Shown here one piece after another: positions 57,315-64,000 of a stretch of DNA of 64,000 nucleotides; position 1 is the stretch's first letter, and every line of letters starts with the position of its first letter. The DNA is taken from contig JAURVB010007713.1 in the NCBI GenBank assembly GCA_033002965.1, positions 62,001 through 126,000 of the forward strand, in the 5' to 3' direction. This DNA is from Piper betle (lineage: Eukaryota; Streptophyta; Magnoliopsida; Piperales; Piperaceae). Position numbers and translations under genes: made by a program. The notes under the pieces were generated by a model. It had not been told where the DNA came from, did not search any database, and saw only the letters and a list, made by a program, of their open reading frames with translations.

Positions 57315-60044
57315 TGCTAAAAAGTAAGCCTGATTTGATATTGCATTTACTTAGAGTTATCTTAAATAGAGGATTCCAGATCAAACATCATATATATTTC
57401 TAAAAAGTGTTTGCAAGAATTTTTGAATCTTTTACAAACTAGAAGATTCAAGAGATATCTTTTATGTGAAGAGTGTAGAAGGAGAGATAGGGCTAAATAA
57501 TGTAGAAGAGTGTCGAAGAGTTCAATATCTATATATAAGTCTTTGGGTTTCTATGTTGAGTTGAGACTCAATAGCTGAGGCTCCCTAGTAGAAATTCACT
57601 AGTGGGGACTTGGTCCACCAAAGTCCCATGATGCTCTACCTACAATTGATCAAGTACCTTTATATATAAAGAAGTAAGTTTGTTGTGCCAAGTTGTTCTC
57701 AAATAATAGATATTCAATGTTATAGTTAGCAAGTTTATCTTCCTATAATTCTGCCCTGCAATGTTGAAGCCTTTGTCCCCTTCAACCGCAACAAGTAATA
57801 TTCGAGCCTCTTCCAATCCAAGAAGTAAGTTGGCTCAAATATTTAAGAGACAATATCAGTGCTAGACCGGATGGGTCCCTTACAATCCCACAAGCAAATG
57901 CAAAGAGGAAGAGTCTTTGAAGCAAGTTATGAAGGGGCAAAGATAAAAAGACCAACATGAAAGTAGTACTAATGAATAAAAGAAATTTAAAAAAAGGACA
58001 AGGATGAATGAGAGGCAATGGCAATAATGAAAACATGATACTCCTGAAAAAGAAGTAAATTTACATTAAAGGAAGATATTAAAAAGTCAGCCTAATTTAA
58101 TATTGATTTACTTAAACATTGTCAAAATTGAAAGATTATAGTTCAAAATTCACATATATTTTTAGAAGTGTTGGGAAAACTTAAATATTTCACATGTAAT
58201 GACCTGAAGCAAAATTAAAATTAATGGGCCTAAGTCTTATCTTCAAAAGTGGTAACCGAGTTGAAGATAAATAATTCATTCCCTCTAATAAACCAGATCT
58301 TACTCTAATAGGTATTGGATGTGGTAATAAGTTGGCGTTATCACAATCCACACACTTAGGAAATTTCATCCTCAGAATTCTTATACTTGACCTGTAGCTA
58401 GCAACCTAACCCATGTCCTCCTTGGCATGTGGCTAGTGACCTAGACCACATCCCTAATCCAACCCATCAACCAATATAGAACTAGTTTGGCTCTGATACC
58501 ATCTATAATAACCCAACCCCATTAGTACAAACTAATGGGATTAAGTCATTTCTTTAAAAAAGTTAACCAAAGTAGATGATTTATAACCATTCTCAATATT
58601 AAACTAGTTCTTACCTCAATAGGTATTGGATGTGAGACAAATTTTAAGGATCTTACAATCCACCCACCTTAGAAAATTTTGTCTTCGGAATTCCTATCTC
58701 ACTCCGTGGCTAAAAACCTAGCCCATAGTTACTCTAGCTCACTATCTAATATGGAACTAGATTGGCTTTGATACCATCTATAATGGCATGCCTCAAAGTG
58801 TAAATTAATTGGCCTAAGTCATCCTTTTAAGAGTTTAACTATAGTTGAAGATCTATAGTCTATTTCCACTAATAAACTGAATCTTACCCTAGTAAGTATT
58901 AGATGTGGGACTAAATTAGGGATATCACAATCCCATTTTGTAAGACCCATAAAATTAGTCTCACATCTAATACATGTAAGATCAAGTTTATTAGTAAGAA
59001 TAAATTATAGAATTTCAACATCTGTTAACCACTTTTGAAGAGATGACTTAGGCCTATTAATTTGTAGTTTAGGCTGAGTCATTATAGATGGTATCAGACC
59101 TACCTAGTTCTATATTGGATGGTGGACTAGACTAGACATGGGCTAGGCTTGTTAGCCATAGATCGAGTGAAAGAATTTTGAAGAGGAAATTTCCTAAGGT
59201 CGGTAGATTGTAAGATGCATAAAATTAGTCTAACATCGAAATATCTACTGGGGTAAGATCCATGTAGTCAGAATGGATTATTGATCTTCAACATGGCTAA
59301 CCACTTCTGAAGAAATGACTAGGCTCATTAGTTTGCACATAAACCGGGTTGTTATAAATAGTATTAGAGCCAACCTATTTCCATATTATTTTGTGGGATT
59401 GACTAAGGATGTAGGCTAGGCTACTTGCCACAGGCCAAGTAGGATGTGGGCTAGGCTGTTAGTTATGAGCCAAGTGTAGGGATTTTGAAGATAGATTTTC
59501 CTAAGGAGCATGGATTGTGATAAGTACAACATAGTCTCATATCCAATGCCTACTAAGATAAGATCTTATTAATTAGTGGGAATATAATCTTCAACTTTGA
59601 TTAACTACTTATGAAAAGATGATTAGGGTTATTAGTATGCACTTTTGGCCGAGTCAAAGTGCAAACTAATGGGCCTAAGTCATCTTTCAAAATTAGTTAA
59701 CTTAAGTTAAAGATCTATAATCTATTCTCCCTAATAAACTAGATTTTACCCCTGTAAATATTGGATGTGGGGTCTTACAATCCACCCACTCTAGGAAATT
59801 TTGTCAATAAAATTTCTACACTTGGCCCTTGGCTTATACCCTAACCCATGTCCAGTCCAACCTACCATGCAATACATAACCAAGTTGACTCTTATACCAT
59901 CTATATCGACTTGACCAGTTAGTTCGCACTTTAGGCTGCATCGTTACAGTCACAAACTAGAATGCTCAAGAGATGTGATCTTTAATGAGAAAGTGTAGAA
60001 AGAGGTCATGTCAAATTATGTAGAAGAGCGTAGAAAAGTCAAGG
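57315..60044 (+). mobile_element. Small LTR element, second LTR split by the TRIM composite
   Basis: LTR 1 starts at 57315 (TGCTAAAAAGTAAGCC) and its first ~210 bases reappear as 58077-58194 plus 59950-60044: GATTACTTAGA-like phrases, then ACAAACTAGAA, then AGTGTAGAA and ATGTAGAAGAG. The TRIM composite sits exactly within the second copy. LTR 1 has a TATA motif (CTATATATAAG, 57530). The internal region (about 57770-58076) is only some 0.3 kb, ends in a purine-rich stretch, and has no domain. The second copy is cut at 60044 by another LTR. Confidence 0.6.
58195..59949. mobile_element. Composite of about seven TRIM LTRs in two orientations
   Basis: Minus-oriented LTRs at 58195-58345, 58504-58657 and 58779-58929 alternate with internal segments bearing the primer site. 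After a 9-base spacer, plus-oriented LTRs follow at 58939-59086, 59209-59356 and 59516-59656, also separated by internal segments. A minus-oriented LTR (about 59657-59779), an internal segment (59780-59903) and an LTR scrap ending CGTTACA (59948) complete it. TCACA lies at 58190-58194 and again at 59950-59954, one base from the right end, matching the uninterrupted target in LTR 1 near 57431. Both outer tips are LTR 3' ends. Confidence 0.8.
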
Positions 60045-60743
60045 TGTGACACCCTAATTTGCCCGAAAGAATGGACTAAATATTGATGTTATAGTTCGGA
60101 AAGTTATTCGTTGGACTACTATTATATATACTTTACGAAAGCAAATCTCAACCTTCAAGGAAGCTTAAGACGATAACTTTACTGGGTTTTTATATAATAC
60201 AAATTGATCATACTACTATAGAAAGACTCTTACACTTAAAGTTCCTAATATTAACACTCCGAGTCACGGAAGAAGCAACACCTCACTGGCAACTAAGGGG
60301 GTGAATTTACATATGCATTGATCACTCTATGCTACATGATCACAACACTTCTAATGCAATTAAAAGGTTGAGCATTTCATAATCCGGATGCATGATCTGG
60401 TTCTTACACTTAGTTTCAACATTTGAGTTGAATTCCACGTTTCTTAGATGATCTTGATCTTTTAGTAAAGTAAACAATCAGTCATGGTTACTAGTTTCAC
60501 ATACATGCAAAAGGTAATTAAATACTCAAAGGCATCATCGCGTGTTAGGGCATCATACCTTAACACCATTCAAGCGATATGTACTGTAAGCTTTTGAAGT
60601 CCACGTTTCTCTGTCACACACATAGCTGCAACCAAATATGTTTTGCATAACTTAATTTCTCCTCATCATGTTCTAGAACTTTGAGGATTAAACACCCCAT
60701 AGACAATTGTTAGAGTGCCCCAAACTTAACACTTTCTATGCCG

Positions 60744-60745
<2 letters not shown>

Positions 60746-60782
<37 letters not shown>
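60746..60782. repeat. (AAT)n microsatellite
   Basis: About twelve AAT units inside the LTR; they give spurious poly-Asn or poly-Leu ORFs. Confidence 0.95.
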
Positions 60783-60784
<2 letters not shown>

Positions 60785-63611
60785 AAACACACAGACCACA
60801 CGTAATATAATGAGCACACCACCTTCGTCCTTTGGGCACCTGCCCACAATTGATACATCACATGGTCTCATTGACCACAAATACATAAGACCAAAACCCC
60901 CGATATACATAAGTTATACAACCCAATTAGAAAAATTCAATACAACAGTAGCACAATATAAACACATAGTACCATCACCCGCAATGAGCATCTCGATCTA
61001 TATACCTCAGTCGGTCACAAATACGAATACACACCTACATATATATAGGACAACTGTCTTTATTATTGGTTCAAAAGTAACTATGGGCAAAAAAATACTA
61101 GCAGATGAATGTCTTAATACTCATGAGAAATCATAAAACTTCAAAAATACATCACAAGGCAATAAGAGTAGGCAGACATGACAAAATATCATAAAACATG
61201 CCAGATCAAATCAATGGCTTCATACTTAAAGATATACATACTTACGCTTACACCTGTACATCCTCCATATATTTCTTGCCATGGCACTCAGGTTGCTGGT
61301 GGCTCAAAGCAATAATTATGTCACGATTTTCGAAAATGTACTGCATTCACAGTACCTTATTTACATCATTCTACTTTAGGGTGTAAATGAATACTAGCTG
61401 TAATTCATACACACCCATACCGCTCAATGACAAATTCATGAAAATCAGAAAACTTGTATACTTATATGGCAGGCTTAAGAAGGGGCTAATATTATAGGTT
61501 TTCTAGATCTTCTACATCAATAACCATCAAGGGATCTCATCATTAAAGTTTTATTAAGCTGCAGAAAAATTTGGCTAAATGACCCAACACTAGAGGGATC
61601 CAATAAAACGCTGTCGATGCCATCCTACATCTAAAAGTCGATAAAAACTTCACTCATGGAACTAATAAGTGATGAAGCAGAAGAGTCCTACGAAATTGTA
61701 AAAATCTAACTCTTCGGCCAAACTCGGCGAGCTCACTCCTCATACCTTAACAAAAGGTGAAAACGATTGGATTGCATTGGCATGCAAGACGAGGTAATGC
61801 GTCCACACATGCGCAACTCCAAAAACCTACTTAACTTAGTTATCTTACTTAGTGAAGTGTTAAACTTCATTAGGTAACCTTAATTATGGTTTGGTGTTAC
61901 TAGTACTTTGAGTGAAAAGTCTCATGATAATTTTTTATATGGGTCAAATGGTGTCCAAATGGGCCGAAATTTGAACTGGTGAGCCTTGACATACTAAGGG
62001 TCTGGTATAAAAACTACCAAGTGCTAGCCCATGGGCCAACACGGTAAAGAAGGCCTCCTAATTAAGATTAGGCAATGGTACTGGGAGTAGTGTTCCTTGG
62101 CTATATACCAATTCTTCTAAGTCTCGTTAATGGACTTGGAGACTCCAAATGGGCTTGGGTAATTTTGCCATAGCAGTGGGCTTTAGTCTAGTAAAATATC
62201 AGCTCCAAAGCTCATGTCATTGGACCTAAGTGGGCTAGGGAATGACAAACATTGGCTAAGTGATTTCGAGAGTTGTCTAGATCTAAGTAGATTGGGAAAT
62301 TTCTACTTAGTTATCAACCAAACCAATGACCCAAATTTTACGGAGGAGCTGCCGAGAAACACACTAAAGTTTGGGTGAAATTTTATAAAATTTCATCACT
62401 TGCAATAGGCTTAACGAATTTTGTAACCTGAGTTAGGGAATTAGGGTTACACCCCTCATTCCTGCACATTCCTAAAATTCGAGCTATCTAACCAACTAAT
62501 TGAATTTTACATAACCACAAATTTTACATGTCCAAAGTAGACAATTAGATAGTCCTCATACAAGTTTTTATAGATTTATTAAAATCTTTTATGGGCTCAA
62601 CTATGAGTACAACATAGAATATTGCCAAACATACCAGAGACACAACATACACATACATCAGTTAGGGGTTTTATTTAGGCCTTTAGTGGGGACATTTTAG
62701 CTTGGTCTTGTAGTGAGACATATCAAACACTTAGAACAATAATCATGCAAAGGATGGTGTAGTGCCTAGTTGGGTGGCGTCGAGCACTAGAATAGGCTAA
62801 GGTTGTGACTCGCACATATGATACTATACATACGCACCTAGGAAAAATGGTTGGGCAAGCAACTCTATCCCATTTATTACCAAACAAAACTAAAACTGTC
62901 AGGTGAATAGCCAAGTTTTACAACCTCCAGAACTTAAGAAAATTATGTACCCAAAATTTACCTAAGTGGGTAAACACACAACGGTTGTAGCCCTCAAACA
63001 TTCATACAAATGGCTATGCACACATGGTGCTAAAGTCTATCGCAATGCCAGGCTGCAAACACACTATCGAAGAAGGGTACCATTGATAAGAAGCTCAGCT
63101 ATCATTTAAAACCCATCTTTCCATTATGGTTTTACTCGCTTGTAGTTTTTCCCAATTTGGGCCAGTCTCAAGTTTGTTCGAGTGAGCTCAAAACATACCA
63201 GTTTTAAGAGTGTGAGTATGAGGCCCAGATGATCAAATAAGTATGTTATGATGGCTGAGTATACCCGATATATAGATGAGCTTCAATTACGCTACAATTG
63301 AATAGACCTATCAGTGTATACATGAGGTATACAATTAATTTTTATGGGTTGGCCTGAGTTTTAGGCCTAGATCTAGACTATTGCAGCATTTAGTATATGT
63401 TTGGGATTTTCATGGAATCTCATTTATATGCATCTTAGGGATTTCAGACTACTAGATTGCCCCTATGGGCCTAGCTTAATTGAGTCTCAGATCTACACTT
63501 GATTAAGTTTCGGTTTTAAAGCCCATTTAGCCTTCTTGCCTCTATTCCCACGTACAAAGTTACTTTTAGGACTTGAGTCAATTTCGACTTTGGATAGACT
63601 CGATCCGAGAT

Positions 63612-63616
<5 letters not shown>

Positions 63617-63655
<39 letters not shown>
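63617..63655. repeat. (TA)n microsatellite
   Basis: About nineteen uninterrupted TA units. Confidence 0.95.
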
Positions 63656-63657
<2 letters not shown>

Positions 63658-63801
63658 CATATACCTATAGGTGGGCCTCACTAGGCCAAGAGTCGCCAGT
63701 CATTCTGACTGTGCCACATGGCAAGATCAAAGCCCTCCACATCAGCCCTAGCTTCACCTAATTATTTTTCAGAGATTTTCAATGATTTTTGGAGTTTTAC
63801 A

Positions 63802-64000
63802 CCCCTAGTGCCACCACTGGTGAGTCTCCAATCCTCCCCTACCCACCGGACCGGCACCCCAACGACAGCCTCATGACAGGCTTTAGATCCATACCCCTCA
63901 TCACCTCCGGCCTATCCGACCACCCACATACCTTCTATTTGCCAGCATCTTCGTTTTTGAGACCAGCCATGGCAACGGTCGTGTCCATAATTGCTGCTAG
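63802..64000. other. C-rich flank of the long LTR, no gene identified
   Basis: If the LTR starts at 63801, this would be the internal region of a minus-oriented element that runs off the window. No domain is legible in 199 bases. Confidence 0.3.

Larger units (their letters stand above)
60045..63801 (-). repeat. Long LTR (family I), minus orientation
   Basis: The 3' tip (TGTGACACCCTAATTTGCCC on the plus strand) and the next ~120 bases mirror the end of the 2132-5882 LTR. Mirror matches continue to about 62050, including ACCATAATTAAGG, TACCTAAT and CACTTCACT phrases. A start TGTAAAACTCC at 63801 would make it 3757 bases, close to the 3751 of the other copy; an alternative start at about 62926 (TGTAAAACTTGG after a GGAGG purine tract) would make it 2.9 kb. 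Several short ORFs lie within and are not genes. Confidence 0.55.

Noticed and set aside
60738..61136. 132-codon ORF with an Asn run
   Set aside because: The Asn run is the (AAT)n microsatellite and the remainder lies in an LTR.

Overview
The window is repeat-dominated nuclear DNA of a seed plant. The evidence is Ty3/gypsy and Ty1/copia-type LTR retroelements primed by tRNA-Met-like sites, terminal-repeat retrotransposons in miniature (TRIMs), MITE-like inverted-repeat elements, a plant-type tRNA-Phe pseudogene, and decay that often looks like C-to-T change. The species cannot be read from the sequence. I find no intact cellular protein gene. Most open reading frames here lie in transposon relics, microsatellites or GC-rich low-complexity tracts. 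Everything below was read by eye, so alignments, copy boundaries and family names are provisional unless termini or target-site duplications (TSDs) are cited.

Layout. 1-5,882: right part of a gag-only, polymerase-less LTR element with a 3.75-kb LTR. 5,883-11,000: AT-rich DNA with a candidate DNA transposon carrying a GC-rich core. 11,000-13,660: a copia-like LTR and a minus-strand gypsy gag relic. 13,660-34,540: overlapping fragments of related long LTRs in both orientations, broken by a TRIM, a tRNA-Phe pseudogene, a MITE and a 33-bp minisatellite. 35,750-46,300: more LTRs, with the best-preserved element, a 5.15-kb Ty3/gypsy retrotransposon (39,518-44,665), nested inside another LTR. 47,200-56,340: a concentration of inverted-repeat elements lying flush against (TA)n tracts. 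54,737-59,949: TRIM elements, including a rearranged composite of about seven LTRs. 60,045-64,000: another long LTR running off the window.

How the parts relate. The 5.15-kb element once encoded Gag and Pol (protease, reverse transcriptase, RNase H, integrase) but is dead: its coding line is broken by many frame changes and stops and the protease catalytic Asp is replaced. The TRIMs and the 3.75-kb-LTR element lack pol and would have depended on enzymes supplied by other elements. Nesting gives an order of events: the host LTR preceded the 5.15-kb element at 39.5 kb, and a small LTR element at 57.3 kb preceded both the TRIM composite and the long LTR at 60 kb.

The most unusual structures are (i) the inverted-repeat elements with hairpin-forming ends beside (TA)n tracts, (ii) the TRIM composite that ends in the same LTR terminus on both sides, and (iii) tandem repeats whose units are themselves inverted repeats, one with a compensatory change.
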